Origin: Thermocrinis sp.
GTDB taxonomy: Bacteria; Aquificota; Aquificia; Aquificales; Aquificaceae
Assembly: GCA_028276475.1 (NCBI GenBank)
Contig: JAPYWH010000001.1
Span: 1 to 64,000, forward strand
Reading direction: 5' to 3'
DNA: 64,000 bases
Shown: positions 7,402 to 16,787 of the stretch, one piece after another
Position numbering within the stretch: the first letter of the stretch is position 1
Layout of the letters: each line of letters starts with the position of its first letter
The notes under the pieces: generated by a model
Seen by the model: the letters and a program-made list of their open reading frames with translations, nothing else
Told to the model about the DNA's origin: nothing
Database searches by the model: none
Position numbers and translations under genes: made by a program

Positions 7402-8126
7402 TATTGTATGATCATCAAAAACTCTCTAACCGCCCTCTCAAAGCCAAAGACCACTGCGTTGGAAACTATGGAATGTCCCACGTTCAGCTCTTCCACATAG
7501 CCTTTGAGCTCTTTTACCAGATCCTTAACGTTTTGATAGGTGAGACCATGCCCCGCATAGACCCTCAAGCCCAAGCCCTTTGCCTTTGTGGATGCGGTTT
7601 TTAGCCTTTGAATTTCCTCCTCAACACCCTTCCAATTGTGGGCGTTCCAAAGGTTCGCATACCTACCCGTGTGCAACTCCACCGCATCTGCCCCCACCTC
7701 CTTTGACGCATAAATCTGTTCCTCCTCTGGCTCTACAAAAAGGGAAACCTCGATGCCCTCCTCCTTTATTTCCCTGAGAAACTCCTTTAGATAGTCCTTC
7801 AACCTCATCACATCCAAGCCACCTTCCGTGGTGATCTCCTCCCTCCTTTCGGGCACCAAGGTAATTCGGTTTGGCTTTACCTCCAAGGCGATCCTCTTCA
7901 TCTCTTTGGTGGGTGCCATCTCCAAATTGACGGGGACCCTCACCAACTTCTTTATAAGCCTTAGGTCCTCCTCTTGGATGTGCCGGCGGTCTTCCCTCAA
8001 ATGCAAGGTAATTTGATGGGCACCCGCCTGCTCTGCCAAAAGGGCACAAAAAACCGGGCTTGGTTCAAAGGTCCTCCTTGCCTGCCTTAGGGTTGCCACA
8101 TGGTCAATATTAACTCCAAGTCTCAT
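7401..8126 (-). CDS. pdxJ: Pyridoxine 5'-phosphate synthase PdxJ
   Basis: PdxJ condenses 1-deoxyxylulose 5-phosphate with 1-amino-acetone 3-phosphate to make vitamin B6 phosphate. The protein is a TIM barrel with the signature [12 protein letters not shown] at the start, [12 protein letters not shown], and [13 protein letters not shown]; 241 residues is the family length. The start is the ATG at 8126, six bases inside an open frame that begins with a TTG overlapping the moeB stop. MRLGVNIDH is the usual family start. It is cotranscribed with moeB upstream and the methyltransferase downstream. Confidence 0.96.
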   Translation of the reverse strand: MRLGVNIDHVATLRQARRTFEPSPVFCALLAEQAGAHQITLHLREDRRHIQEEDLRLIKKLVRVPVNLEMAPTKEMKRIALEVKPNRITLVPERREEITTEGGLDVMRLKDYLKEFLREIKEEGIEVSLFVEPEEEQIYASKEVGADAVELHTGRYANLWNAHNWKGVEEEIQRLKTASTKAKGLGLRVYAGHGLTYQNVKDLVKELKGYVEELNVGHSIVSNAVVFGFERAVREFLMIIQ

Positions 8127-8128
8127 GC

Positions 8129-8944
8129 TCAAAAATGCACATCACAAACCTGCTCGTATTCTATAAGTTCTTTTATTACCGCCTTTTCTCCGCAGAGAGG
8201 ACAGCTTGGGTCCTTGCGCAGTTTTACCTTCCTAAAGTCCATAGAGAGGGCATCCATGATAAGGAGCTTGCCCACCAATGGCTCTCCGATGCCCAATATG
8301 AGCTTTATTGCCTCCGTAGCTTGAATGCAACCCATTATGCCCCCAATACTTCCGAGAATTCCCGCCTCCTGGCAGGAGGGCACAAGACCCGGAGGAGGAG
8401 GCTCTGGGAAGAGACATCTATAGCAGGGAGAATTTTCTTTATTTCTGTAGTCAAAGACAGAAACCTGACCTTCGAACCTCAACATGGCAGCTGAAACCAA
8501 AGGCTTGCCCGCAAAGTAGCAGGCGTCGTTTATAAGAAAGCGGGTGGGAAAGTTGTCGGTGCCATCCAAGACCACGTCGTAATCCTTGATTATATCCATT
8601 ATGTTTTCTTTGCTTATGCGGGTGTTATAGGTGATCACCTTCACATCCGGGTTTAGCATTTCCACGGTCTTTTTGGCGGATTCCACCTTAGGAGTGCCCA
8701 CCCTCTCGGTGTTGTGGATCACCTGCCTTTGGAGGTTTGAGAAATCCACCACATCAAAATCCACTATGCCGATGGTTCCCACACCGGCTGCCGCTAGGTA
8801 CAGTATGGCGGGGGAGCCCAAACCCCCAGCACCTATCACAAGCACCTTGGAATTTAACAACTTTTCCTGCCCCTTACCGCCCACCTCGGGCAGGATTATA
8901 TGCCTTGCGTATCTTTTTATCTGCTCCTCGGTAAACTTAAACAT
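8129..8944 (-). CDS. moeB: E1-like adenylyltransferase MoeB/ThiF
   Basis: This protein activates the C-terminal Gly-Gly of a ubiquitin-like sulfur carrier (MoaD or ThiS) by adenylation, a step in molybdopterin or thiamine synthesis. Visible are the nucleotide motif GAGGLGSP near residue 38, the aspartate in DGTDNFPTR, and two zinc CxxC pairs (CYRC near residue 176 and CPLC near 250). The cysteine in PSCQEAG may serve in sulfur transfer. MoeB and ThiF cannot be told apart from sequence alone, and no carrier gene is adjacent. It lies 20 bases after speH and overlaps the pdxJ region. Confidence 0.9.
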   Translation of the reverse strand: MFKFTEEQIKRYARHIILPEVGGKGQEKLLNSKVLVIGAGGLGSPAILYLAAAGVGTIGIVDFDVVDFSNLQRQVIHNTERVGTPKVESAKKTVEMLNPDVKVITYNTRISKENIMDIIKDYDVVLDGTDNFPTRFLINDACYFAGKPLVSAAMLRFEGQVSVFDYRNKENSPCYRCLFPEPPPPGLVPSCQEAGILGSIGGIMGCIQATEAIKLILGIGEPLVGKLLIMDALSMDFRKVKLRKDPSCPLCGEKAVIKELIEYEQVCDVHF

Positions 8945-8964
8945 CTCAGCCCTCTACTAAAAAT

Positions 8965-9360
8965 TTATATGTTCAGCAAAATACTTCGCAACTCCTGACC
9001 CTCGGAACTTCCCACCAAGCCCCTCTCATGAACCTGCTTATCAACCCGAGAAGGCTCCAAGGTGGATATTATGTAGTCCATAGCCTTGTAAGCCTTGGAA
9101 GGGTCCCCACAGGTATAGACATCTACCGTCGCCAATCCGTGTTCGGGCCATGTGTGTATGGATATGTGGGACTCCGCAAGAAGGATCACACCCGTGGCAC
9201 CGTGGGGTTGGAATTGGTAGTAATGAGAGGAGATCTTGGTGAGACCGGCTACCCTTACCGCGGTCTCTAAAAGGTTTTTGATGTCCTCCACCCTGTCAAT
9301 AAGGTCAGGGCTAACGCCGTGCAGGTCTGCTAAGATATGCAGTCCGAGGGCTTTTGCCAT
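8965..9360 (-). CDS. speH: S-adenosylmethionine decarboxylase proenzyme
   Basis: The enzyme makes decarboxylated SAM, the aminopropyl donor for spermidine and longer polyamines. The proenzyme cleaves itself between E63 and S64 in LLAESHISIH, turning the serine into the pyruvoyl cofactor; the nearby H68 and the cysteine in YTCGDPSKA fit the catalytic set. At 131 residues it is the short bacterial/archaeal class 1B form. A strong ribosome-binding site (AAGGAGG) precedes the ATG at 9360. An ornithine/lysine-decarboxylase-like gene at 33884-35056 could supply the diamine acceptor. Confidence 0.95.
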   Translation of the reverse strand: MAKALGLHILADLHGVSPDLIDRVEDIKNLLETAVRVAGLTKISSHYYQFQPHGATGVILLAESHISIHTWPEHGLATVDVYTCGDPSKAYKAMDYIISTLEPSRVDKQVHERGLVGSSEGQELRSILLNI

Positions 9361-9443
9361 TTCTTCTCCTCCTTGTCAAGGTTTTTTAAAAGCTTCCAAA
9401 GCCAAACCATAGCAAAAAACCTCCTTTTGGAAAGAAGACAAAT

Positions 9444-9449
9444 TATAAT
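9444..9449 (+). promoter_or_regulatory. -10 box of rsmD
   Basis: A perfect TATAAT ends 7 bases before the ATG at 9457 with no ribosome-binding site between. Transcription would start at or next to the A of the start codon. Confidence 0.55.
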
Positions 9450-9456
9450 AACTTTT

Positions 9457-9915
9457 ATGAAAAAATCAAGCAGAAAAAAACTCCTCAGACCCACTTCATC
9501 TATGGTAAAGCAGGCGGTGTTCAACATGTTGGGAGACATAGAGGGCATGCTATTTATAGACCTATTTGCTGGGACTGGTCAGATGGGTTTTATGGCTATG
9601 GAAAGGGGTGCAGAGGTCCTTTTTGTGGAAAAGAACAGAAAGTTTGCCCAAGCCATAAAGGAAAAAGGAGGAAAAGTGATCATCTTAGATGCGATAAAGT
9701 TTTTAGAACACTTGGAAGACAAGCCAGACATAATCTTTGCTGACCCTCCTTATGATTATGAAAACTACCAAAAACTTATTGACTTAGCCCTCAAAAAACT
9801 AAACAATGGGGGATTTTTTATCCTTGAACACAGAAAAGGTCAAAACTTTGGGGCAGAAAGGGTAAAAACCTACGGAGATACTGCCCTATCTATATGGAGG
9901 AAGGAGAATGATTAG
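9457..9915 (+). CDS. rsmD: 16S rRNA (guanine-966-N2)-methyltransferase RsmD-like
   Basis: The protein has the SAM motif LFIDLFAGTGQMG and the catalytic motif FADPPYDYEN, both in RsmD style, and RPTSSMVKQAVFNML matches the family's N-terminal RPT..V+.A+FN segment. I take the ATG at 9457 (152 residues); the frame is open back to 9337, but those residues do not look coding and the promoter lies inside them. The protein lacks the usual first 20-30 residues (the G..+G+.L segment), so it is a short family member. It overlaps coaD by eight bases, a pairing seen in many bacteria. Confidence 0.88.
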   Translation: MKKSSRKKLLRPTSSMVKQAVFNMLGDIEGMLFIDLFAGTGQMGFMAMERGAEVLFVEKNRKFAQAIKEKGGKVIILDAIKFLEHLEDKPDIIFADPPYDYENYQKLIDLALKKLNNGGFFILEHRKGQNFGAERVKTYGDTALSIWRKEND

Positions 9916-10390
9916 CGTAGTATATCCGGGCACCTTTGACCCTCCCCACTTGGGGCACCTTGACATAGTCAGAAGAAGTTGTGGGCTCTTTGATAGGGTG
10001 GTAGTCGCCATAGCCAGAAGTCCAAGGAAATACTTGCTTTTTAACTTGGAAGAGAGGGTGGATATGTTTAGAGTGATGGTTGAACCCTTAGGTGCAAAGG
10101 TGGAGGTTAAGGGCTTTGACGGACTTTTGGTGGATTTTATGAGGAAGGAGGGGCTGAGGGTGATAGTGAGGGGTGTTAGGCTTTTTACGGACTTTGAGTA
10201 TGAACTTCAGATTGCCCTCAATAACAGCAAGTTGGCTGGCGTGGAAACCATATTTATGATGCCCTCTCAGGAATACATACACATAAGCTCCACCATAGTG
10301 AGGGACATAGCCAGCTACTGCGGAACTTTAGAGGGCTTGGTCCATCCCTACGTGGCAAAAAGGCTAAGAGAAAAGTTCAACTGCCCTTAG
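9908..10390 (+). CDS. coaD: Phosphopantetheine adenylyltransferase
   Basis: CoaD transfers AMP to 4'-phosphopantetheine, the fourth step of coenzyme A synthesis. The 160-residue protein starts with VVYPGTFDPPHLGH, carrying the (T/H)xGH nucleotidyltransferase motif, and ends with the ISSTIVRDIA signature. The RGVRLFTDFEYELQ segment also matches the family. It overlaps rsmD by eight bases and is translated from the same message. Its end overlaps the opposing lipoyl-protein gene by four bases. Confidence 0.97.
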   Translation: MISVVYPGTFDPPHLGHLDIVRRSCGLFDRVVVAIARSPRKYLLFNLEERVDMFRVMVEPLGAKVEVKGFDGLLVDFMRKEGLRVIVRGVRLFTDFEYELQIALNNSKLAGVETIFMMPSQEYIHISSTIVRDIASYCGTLEGLVHPYVAKRLREKFNCP

Positions 10391-10827
10391 CCCTTGCACT
10401 CCACACCTTCCCTTTCTATGTACTCTTTCATCTTTTGCAGGGCAGTGTCTCCCGTCAGTAGGTCCTTTAGGTCCCTTTCCAAGTTTGTGGGCTTTAGCCT
10501 TGCGATCCAACCCTCCCCGTAGGGGTCGTCGTTTATTAGGTCTGGTTGGTCAAAGAGCTTTTCGTTCCTTTCCACAACCTCACCCTCTATGACCGCGGGC
10601 ACGGGACCTGTCCATTTGCCACTCTCTAAGGACGCTATTGGTTTTCCTTTTGGCACATGTTTGCCGGGTGGCTTTATCCGGACGTTTACCATTCTGCCCG
10701 CGCGGGTTTGCCCTACATCCGTGGCACCAACCCTGATGGTGCCATCCTCCTCAAGGCGATACCAAACTTGGTTCTCTATATCATAGTAAAGTTCCTTGGG
10801 AATCTTACAGCCCTTATAGGTTTCCAT
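10387..10827 (-). CDS. Lipoyl-binding protein, GcvH/LbpA-like
   Basis: This is a lipoyl-domain carrier of the glycine-cleavage H-protein fold, with the lipoylated lysine K71 in LESGKWTGP. Typical H proteins read ESVKA at this place; the ESGKW.GPVP wording is, from memory, closer to the lipoate-binding proteins (LbpA) that serve the sHdr sulfur-oxidation complex in chemolithotrophs including Aquificales. No gcvT or gcvP is in the window. It may therefore carry sulfur intermediates rather than methylamine, but this is an inference from a short motif. The gene stands alone behind a TAAAAT box nine bases from its ATG. Confidence 0.8.
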   Translation of the reverse strand: METYKGCKIPKELYYDIENQVWYRLEEDGTIRVGATDVGQTRAGRMVNVRIKPPGKHVPKGKPIASLESGKWTGPVPAVIEGEVVERNEKLFDQPDLINDDPYGEGWIARLKPTNLERDLKDLLTGDTALQKMKEYIEREGVECKG

Positions 10828-10836
10828 AGCAAAAGT

Positions 10837-10842
10837 ATTTTA
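10837..10842 (-). promoter_or_regulatory. -10 box of the lipoyl-protein gene
   Basis: TAAAAT on the minus strand lies nine bases before the ATG at 10827, with no ribosome-binding site in between. Confidence 0.5.
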
Positions 10843-10865
10843 AGGGCATAAATTTTGAAAAGGAT

Positions 10866-11495
10866 ATGATTTTTGACAACAGAAAGACCGCTGGACGCTT
10901 GCTGGGTGAACGGTTAAAGGAAAAGCTCGGAGAGGAAGGGAATTATATAGTTTTGGGCATCCCAAGAGGGGGAGTGGTGGTAGCAAAGGAAACCGCGGAA
11001 GTTCTTGGGGCACCTTTAGGTGTGTTGATCGTAAGAAAGCTGGGCGTTCCAGAAAATCCAGAGCTTGCCTTTGGTGCCATAGACCCAGATGGCAACATAT
11101 ATTTGGATAAAAGCACCGTTGAATACTTTGGGCTCACTCCCCAGGTCATCCAGAAGGTAGCCCAGGAGGAACTTAAAAAGATAAGGGAAAGGGAGAAGAA
11201 GTTTGAAAAGGGGCTCATAAGGGATTTTAAAGATAAGGACGTTATAGTGGTTGATGATGGCATAGCCACCGGCATGACCCTACAGGCGGGCGTGGAGTAT
11301 CTAAAAAGAAAAGGAGCAAAGAAGGTGATCGTGGCAGTGCCCGTATGCCCAAAAGAGACGGAAGAGAGGTTAAAAAGATATGCACACCAAGTCTATTGCT
11401 ATTACTCCACTACCACCTCTCCCTTTGCGGTGGGTATGTTTTACAGAGACTTTAAACAGGTGGATGATGAAGAGGTCCAAAATCTGTTGCAATAA
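10866..11495 (+). CDS. Phosphoribosyltransferase family protein
   Basis: The PRPP-binding motif VIVVDDGIATGMT is near residue 130, and the early segment GIPRGGVVVAKE is typical of the uncharacterised type I phosphoribosyltransferases often annotated as 'phosphoribosyl transferase domain protein'. Its substrate is not known; the family differs from the base-salvage enzymes. It stands between the lipoyl-protein gene and rpoD, with its own start at 10866 after AAAAGGAT. The 209-residue length is complete. Confidence 0.85.
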   Translation: MIFDNRKTAGRLLGERLKEKLGEEGNYIVLGIPRGGVVVAKETAEVLGAPLGVLIVRKLGVPENPELAFGAIDPDGNIYLDKSTVEYFGLTPQVIQKVAQEELKKIREREKKFEKGLIRDFKDKDVIVVDDGIATGMTLQAGVEYLKRKGAKKVIVAVPVCPKETEERLKRYAHQVYCYYSTTTSPFAVGMFYRDFKQVDDEEVQNLLQ

Positions 11496-11541
11496 ACCCG
11501 CACTAAACCTATATTATAAACCCTTGAGTAGGAGGTAGAGT

Positions 11542-13254
11542 ATGATTAACAGAAGGCTTGTTAAAAGACTTATAAGCTTAGGAGAGAAAGGGTACATAAC
11601 CTACGACGAGCTGAACGAAGCTTTGGGAGACAGCCTTATAGACACTGAGCTTTATGAGGAAGTTATGGACTTCCTCCAAGAGAGAGGGATAAGACTGGTG
11701 GAGACGGAGGAGGTTCAGGAGGAAGAGAGAGAGGAGGAATTTTTGGTATCCACCGACCACCTTCTGCAGAGCACCAAGGATGGAGACCCGGTAAGGCTCT
11801 ACCTTAGGGAGATGGGAAGGATTCCTCTTTTAACTCGGGAAGAGGAGATAAAATACGCCAAGCAGATAGAGATGGGCAGAAAGATCATGAGAAGGGGGCT
11901 ACTGAGAACTTCCTTTCTGGTGGAAAGGGTGTTGAGGGAATGGGGGAACGTATGCAACGGAAAGATAAGGGTCCAGGATATTGTGGACACCTTTGATGAG
12001 AGTAAAACGGTGGAGGAGTATGAGGAGTCCCATGAGCATTTGGAAAGGCATTTTATAGAAAAGGGTTTGGAGCTTGCCAAGGCATACAAAGATGCCATTT
12101 ATTGGCGGGACCTATACCTTTCCTACAAACTGCCCGAGTATAAAAAGGAGTATCTCAAAAGGCACGCTAAGATGAACCGTATACTCAAAGAGCTAAAGCT
12201 AAAGCACTCCAAGTTTGAAAGGATCGCCGACGAGCTTTTGAACCTCTATCAAAAATACACAAGAAAACTCAAAGAGTATGAACAAAGAAAGTTAAAGCTT
12301 GAAAAGATCCATCCCGATGTGGAAGAGCTTATAAGGGAATGCGACTACAACACGGAACTTCAAGCAAAGGCAGAGAGGGCAGGGTATAACTTTGCCAAGT
12401 TGCAAGTTCTAAAGAGCGAGTTTTTGGCAATTCAAAAGGAACTAAAGGAGCTTGAGAAGGAGCTTGGCATACTGCCCGAGGAGATCAAAAGGGTAACGCA
12501 TATCATAAGGGAAGGGAGGACAAGGGTAACTCAGGCAAAGCAGGTGATGGTAAAGTGCAATCTAAGGCTTGTGGTTTCCATAGCCAAAAAGTATGTGAAT
12601 AGGGGGCTACCCTTCTTGGACTTAATTCAGGAGGGCAACATTGGACTTATGAAGGCGGTGGATAAATACGACTACAGAAAGGGCTACAAGTTTTCCACCT
12701 ATGCTACCTGGTGGATCAGGCAGGCGGTAACCAGGGCAATAGCAGACCAGGCAAGAACCATAAGAATACCCGTCCATATGATAGAGACCATAAACGATAT
12801 TACCAAGGCACACAAAAAGCTCTTTCAGGAGCTAGGCAGAGAACCCTTGGCGGAGGAGGTGGCAAAGTATTTGGGCATTCCCGTAGAGAAGGCAAGAAAG
12901 GTGTTAAGGATATCTCAGGAGCCCATCTCCTTGGAAACACCCATAGGAGATGATGAGGATGCACACCTAAAGGACTTCATAGAGGACAAGAGCGTTCCCT
13001 CTCCCGAGGAGGAGGCTACAAGGAAGATCCTCAGGGAAAAGCTAATAAAGGTCCTCCAGAGCCTTGGCGAGAAGGAAAGGGAAATACTCATGTATAGATA
13101 CGGATTGGTGGACGGCACCGAGTATACTTTGGAGCAGATCGGCAAGATGTTCAATGTAACACGGGAGAGGATAAGACAGATAGAAACAAAAGCCATAAGA
13201 AAGCTAAGGCATCCTGCCCGGGCTAAGCATCTAAAGGACTTTGAGACCCTATGA
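11542..13254 (+). CDS. rpoD: RNA polymerase primary sigma factor RpoD
   Basis: This is the housekeeping sigma factor. Region 1.1 is at the N-terminus, region 1.2 reads [21 protein letters not shown] near residue 80, and a basic, helical non-conserved insert fills residues 120-320. Region 2 ([19 protein letters not shown], then [13 protein letters not shown]) recognises and melts the -10 box, and region 4.2 ([18 protein letters not shown]) binds the -35 box. An AGGAGG site lies just before the ATG at 11542. The tryptophans and aromatic residues of region 2.3 are present, consistent with the TATAAT-type -10 boxes seen throughout the window. miaA overlaps its end. Confidence 0.97.
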   Translation: MINRRLVKRLISLGEKGYITYDELNEALGDSLIDTELYEEVMDFLQERGIRLVETEEVQEEEREEEFLVSTDHLLQSTKDGDPVRLYLREMGRIPLLTREEEIKYAKQIEMGRKIMRRGLLRTSFLVERVLREWGNVCNGKIRVQDIVDTFDESKTVEEYEESHEHLERHFIEKGLELAKAYKDAIYWRDLYLSYKLPEYKKEYLKRHAKMNRILKELKLKHSKFERIADELLNLYQKYTRKLKEYEQRKLKLEKIHPDVEELIRECDYNTELQAKAERAGYNFAKLQVLKSEFLAIQKELKELEKELGILPEEIKRVTHIIREGRTRVTQAKQVMVKCNLRLVVSIAKKYVNRGLPFLDLIQEGNIGLMKAVDKYDYRKGYKFSTYATWWIRQAVTRAIADQARTIRIPVHMIETINDITKAHKKLFQELGREPLAEEVAKYLGIPVEKARKVLRISQEPISLETPIGDDEDAHLKDFIEDKSVPSPEEEATRKILREKLIKVLQSLGEKEREILMYRYGLVDGTEYTLEQIGKMFNVTRERIRQIETKAIRKLRHPARAKHLKDFETL

Positions 13255-14200
13255 GCTTTTAGCCCTCGGCGGTCCCACAGCCAGCGGAAAATCTCAGCTT
13301 GCCTGTTTGTTAGCAGAGAGGGTAGGCGGAGAAATAATCAGCGTGGATTCTATGGCGGTCTATAGACATATGGACGTTGGGACCGCCAAGCCCAAAGACT
13401 GCCCGATAAAACATCGCCTTGTGGATGTGGTTGAGCCGGGCGATTACTTTGACGCCAAACTTTTTGAAGAGTTAGCCCAGAAGGCAATACAGGAAATAAA
13501 GTCTAAGGGAAAGCTACCCATCCTCTGCGGTGGCACCTATCTCTACTTTCAAGCACTGCTTTACGGACTTGCACCAACACCCGAGCCAGACTGGTCTCTG
13601 AGAGAAAAGCTTTACGATGTAGTAAGGAAAAAGGGTAGTGAGTTTTTACACAGAAAGCTCAGGGCTATAGACCCAATTTATGCCCAGAAAGTGCATCCAA
13701 GGGACGCAAGAAGGATCGTGAGGGCTTTGGAGGTTTTTTTGCAAACGGGCAAACCCTTTTCTTCCTTTCATAAGTGGCAGGACGCCAGGTATAAATTTCT
13801 TGGTTTTTACATTACACGCCCTTGGGAGAGCCTCTCCAAAAGGATAGAAGAGAGGGTAGAAAAAATGTTCCAAGAGGGACTTGTTCAAGAAGTGGAAAAA
13901 CTGATGAGCATGGGCTTTGAAGGATTTTTAACCTCCGCCCAAGCCATAGGATACAAGGAGCTTGTGCCATACCTTAAGGGTGAGGTAAGCTTGGAGGAGG
14001 CAAAGGCTCAGGTCATAAAAAACACCAAGGAGTATGCCAAAAGGCAGATAAGGTGGTTCAGAAAACAGGGCTGGGTGGAGATAGATTTAGACCGGCTTAG
14101 CCTTGAGTCGGCAGTGGAGCTGATCCTTTCAAAACTTTTTGCCGGAGATGAGCCTGAGCAGGTCGTTGAGAATTACAAACAGGGACAGGGCTACTATTAG
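13241..14200 (+). CDS. miaA: tRNA dimethylallyltransferase MiaA
   Basis: MiaA adds a dimethylallyl group to A37 of tRNAs that read codons beginning with U. The P-loop [10 protein letters not shown] is at the start, followed by [19 protein letters not shown] and the C-terminal TRPWE..RIEERV and [13 protein letters not shown] segments. The only suitable start is the TTG at 13241, inside the end of rpoD (14-base overlap). The protein is 319 residues. Its last 24 codons run antisense to the end of rseP, an overlap of 72 bases, and the final residues ([12 protein letters not shown]) are not conserved in appearance. Confidence 0.95.
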   Translation: MRPYELLALGGPTASGKSQLACLLAERVGGEIISVDSMAVYRHMDVGTAKPKDCPIKHRLVDVVEPGDYFDAKLFEELAQKAIQEIKSKGKLPILCGGTYLYFQALLYGLAPTPEPDWSLREKLYDVVRKKGSEFLHRKLRAIDPIYAQKVHPRDARRIVRALEVFLQTGKPFSSFHKWQDARYKFLGFYITRPWESLSKRIEERVEKMFQEGLVQEVEKLMSMGFEGFLTSAQAIGYKELVPYLKGEVSLEEAKAQVIKNTKEYAKRQIRWFRKQGWVEIDLDRLSLESAVELILSKLFAGDEPEQVVENYKQGQGYY

Positions 14201-15418
14201 GGCAAAGCCGAGCCTCTGCCATGCCTCCTTGAACTTCAAAGGAAGAGGTTTCCTTCTGATGCTTTCAATCAGGAAAAGGAGTATTAACCCTCCGTCTAAC
14301 ATAGGAAGTGGAAGTAGATTAAAGATCGCCAACTGAACGGATATGAAAGCCATAAGACCGAGGTAGGGAATCAGTCCCTGCTGGGCGGACTGTCCTGCCA
14401 TCTGGGCTATTGCAATGGGACCTCCCAAGTTTGTGGGAGAAAGGGAGCCCGTGATCATACTCCAAAGGGCTCTTAGAGTGAGGGAGGTAAGGGTGGCGAT
14501 CCTCTCAAAGCTTCCCTTAAAGGCTTCAAAGGGACCCTGCTTTACTTTGATCGTTTCCACCTTGGGTGCAATGCCTATCATAGAAATGCCCGTCCGTGGA
14601 TCCTTCATGGGAACCAAGGTGATCTCCCTTATTTGCCCCTGCCTTTCTATCTTTAGGTCTATTTTTTCTGCAGACCTTATGAGCTTAACCGCTTCTTGCC
14701 AGCTTTTTATTTCCACTCCGTTTATGCTCAAGATCCTGTCTCCCTCCTGCAATCCCACCTGCTTGGCTGGGCTTCTTTCCAGAACAGTGCCCACCACGGG
14801 CTCAATAATTGGCTCTGCACCAAAGCCCCTTGGGTTCCTTAAGTCCATCTTTCCCCCAAGGGTCAAAACCTTACCATCCCTCAGAACTTCCAGCTTTAGT
14901 TCCTGTTCAAAGATGTCCTTTAGTAGCTTCTCCTCCAAATCCTTCCAGCTATCCACCTTTTTGCGGTTTACCGAGAGGATCAGGTCTCCCCTTTGAAGAC
15001 CCATCTTCTGAGCTGGGCTGTTTTCCTGCACATAGCCCACCACTGGCTTTTCGAAGGCATACCTGGGAACCTCTTTGCCAAGCATTCCAATTAGCCAAAA
15101 GATAAGAACCGCCAAGATGAGGTTAAAAAAAGAACCTGCAAAGGCTATCAGGATCTTTTGCCAGTTTGGTTTGGAGGAAAAAGCCCTCGGGTCCGAGATG
15201 CCGTCCTCCTCTCCGTAGAGCTTTACAAAGCCCCCCAATGGCACCGCCGAGAGCCTGTATTCGGTCTCTCCCCACTGCTTTTTAAATAGCACAGGACCAA
15301 AGCCAACGGAGAAGACCTCCACCTTAACTCCAAAGAGCTTAGCAAACAAAAAGTGCCCCAGCTCGTGAAACCAAATAAGAATGCCTACCAAGATTAAAAA
15401 AGCTAAAATCGCCTCCAT
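14129..15418 (-). CDS. rseP: Site-2 intramembrane zinc metalloprotease RseP (M50)
   Basis: RseP cuts membrane-spanning anti-sigma factors and leftover signal peptides within the membrane. The zinc motif HELGH is at residues 19-23 in the first transmembrane helix, and the third ligand motif LLPLPMLDGG is near the C-terminus. Two PDZ domains lie between them (near residues 120-190 and 205-280). The 429-residue length and about four membrane helices fit the family. Its start is one base from the proA stop, so the two are cotranscribed. The expected neighbours dxr, cdsA or bamA are absent. Confidence 0.94.
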   Translation of the reverse strand: MEAILAFLILVGILIWFHELGHFLFAKLFGVKVEVFSVGFGPVLFKKQWGETEYRLSAVPLGGFVKLYGEEDGISDPRAFSSKPNWQKILIAFAGSFFNLILAVLIFWLIGMLGKEVPRYAFEKPVVGYVQENSPAQKMGLQRGDLILSVNRKKVDSWKDLEEKLLKDIFEQELKLEVLRDGKVLTLGGKMDLRNPRGFGAEPIIEPVVGTVLERSPAKQVGLQEGDRILSINGVEIKSWQEAVKLIRSAEKIDLKIERQGQIREITLVPMKDPRTGISMIGIAPKVETIKVKQGPFEAFKGSFERIATLTSLTLRALWSMITGSLSPTNLGGPIAIAQMAGQSAQQGLIPYLGLMAFISVQLAIFNLLPLPMLDGGLILLFLIESIRRKPLPLKFKEAWQRLGFALIVALSLFVILNDLLRLISGKKF

Positions 15419-15419
15419 C

Positions 15420-16745
15420 TCAGTCCTTCCACTCCTTTAAAAGTTCCTCTGGGACTTTAAAGTTATCCCTAACATGCCCGTTGCCAAGGATCACAAACTT
15501 CTGGATGGTTAGTTCCTCCAGCGCCATGGGACCCCTTGCATGGATTTTATCGGTAGATATGCCCATCTCCGCCCCCAACCCAAACTCGTTGCCGTCGGTA
15601 AACCTCGTGGATGCGTTCACATAAACCGCCGCGGAATCCACCTCTGCAAGGAACTTCATCGCCTTAGTGTAGTTTTCGGTAATTATGGCATCCGAGTGTT
15701 TGGAACCGTAGGTTTCTATAAAGTCTATAGCCTCCTCCAAGCTATCCACCACCTTTACCGCAAGTATTAGGTCCAAAAATTCCTCGTAGTAGTCCTCTTC
15801 TGTGGCAGGCACTGCCTTTACAAAGGAGAGCCTTGGGTCAGACTTTATAACCTTTAAACTATCCTCGTCGCATCTAAGCTCCACACCAGCCTTTCCTAAG
15901 ATGTATGCCATCTTTGGGAAGAAGGTGTTTAGAATCTTTCGGTGTATTATCAGATTTTCCACTGCGTTGCAAACGGAAGGTCTTTGAACCTTTGCGTTGT
16001 AGACTATGTGGTAAGCCTTTTCTAAGTCTGCTTCCTCATCCACGTATATGTTGCAAACCCCCTTGTAATGCTTTATGACGGGCACCTTTGCCTTTTCTGC
16101 CACAGCCCTTATCAAGCTTTCCCCACCCCTTGGAATGGCAACATCCACCTTGCCTTCCATCTGCAAAATTTCCCAGACGATCTCTCTTTCGGGTCTGTCT
16201 ATAAACTGGATGGCTTCTTCTGGAAAGCCCTCCATGGCAGAGGCTTCCCTGAGGATTTCCACCAGAGCCCTGTTGGAGTTTATGGCTTCCTTTCCACCCC
16301 TTAGGATTACCGCATTGGAAGATTTTATGCACAGAGAACCAGCCTCTATGGTTACATTTGGTCTTGCCTCGTAGACGATGAATATCACTCCCAAGGGTAC
16401 CCTCATCCTTCCTACCTTTAGCCCGTTGGGAAGTTGCCACATGCGGGTGATCTCTCCCACTGGGTCCGGCAGGCTTGCCACATCCCTAAGAACCTTTATC
16501 ATACCGTCAATCCTCTTGTCGTTCAGAAGCAATCGGTCCAGCAAAGCAGAAGAAAGCCCCTGAGATTCTCCAAAGGCTATATCCTTTTTGTTCTCTTCCT
16601 TTATGTATTCTCGCCTCTTGTCCAAAAGCTCCGCCGCCCTCAAAAGGGTGCGGTTTTTCACCTCGGTGGGAATGGAACTCAAAATCCTAAGGACCTTCCG
16701 TGCCCTTTCTACCTTCTCCTCTGCGTAGCTTTTCAACTCCTGCAT
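15420..16745 (-). CDS. proA: Gamma-glutamyl phosphate reductase
   Basis: ProA reduces gamma-glutamyl phosphate to glutamate semialdehyde, the second step of proline synthesis. The 441-residue aldehyde-dehydrogenase-fold protein shows the cofactor segment VIFIVYEARPNVT, the catalytic cysteine region VQRPSVCNAVENL, and the late motifs YGSKHSDAI and YVNASTRFTDG.EFGLGAE. It is complete. The promoter appears to be a TATTAT seven bases before the ATG at 16745. proB is not in the window. Confidence 0.97.
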   Translation of the reverse strand: MQELKSYAEEKVERARKVLRILSSIPTEVKNRTLLRAAELLDKRREYIKEENKKDIAFGESQGLSSALLDRLLLNDKRIDGMIKVLRDVASLPDPVGEITRMWQLPNGLKVGRMRVPLGVIFIVYEARPNVTIEAGSLCIKSSNAVILRGGKEAINSNRALVEILREASAMEGFPEEAIQFIDRPEREIVWEILQMEGKVDVAIPRGGESLIRAVAEKAKVPVIKHYKGVCNIYVDEEADLEKAYHIVYNAKVQRPSVCNAVENLIIHRKILNTFFPKMAYILGKAGVELRCDEDSLKVIKSDPRLSFVKAVPATEEDYYEEFLDLILAVKVVDSLEEAIDFIETYGSKHSDAIITENYTKAMKFLAEVDSAAVYVNASTRFTDGNEFGLGAEMGISTDKIHARGPMALEELTIQKFVILGNGHVRDNFKVPEELLKEWKD

Positions 16746-16787
16746 GGAAAATATAATAAGCCAAGATGCTTGGATTTTCTATTTATG

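Noticed and set aside
7580-8049. Overlapping frames opposite pdxJ, including one rich in glycine
   Set aside because: They are antisense shadows of pdxJ; motifs and codon use clearly support pdxJ instead.
9337-9456. A longer start for rsmD at 9337
   Set aside because: The extra 40 residues do not look like RsmD, and a TATAAT promoter lies inside them, just before the ATG at 9457.
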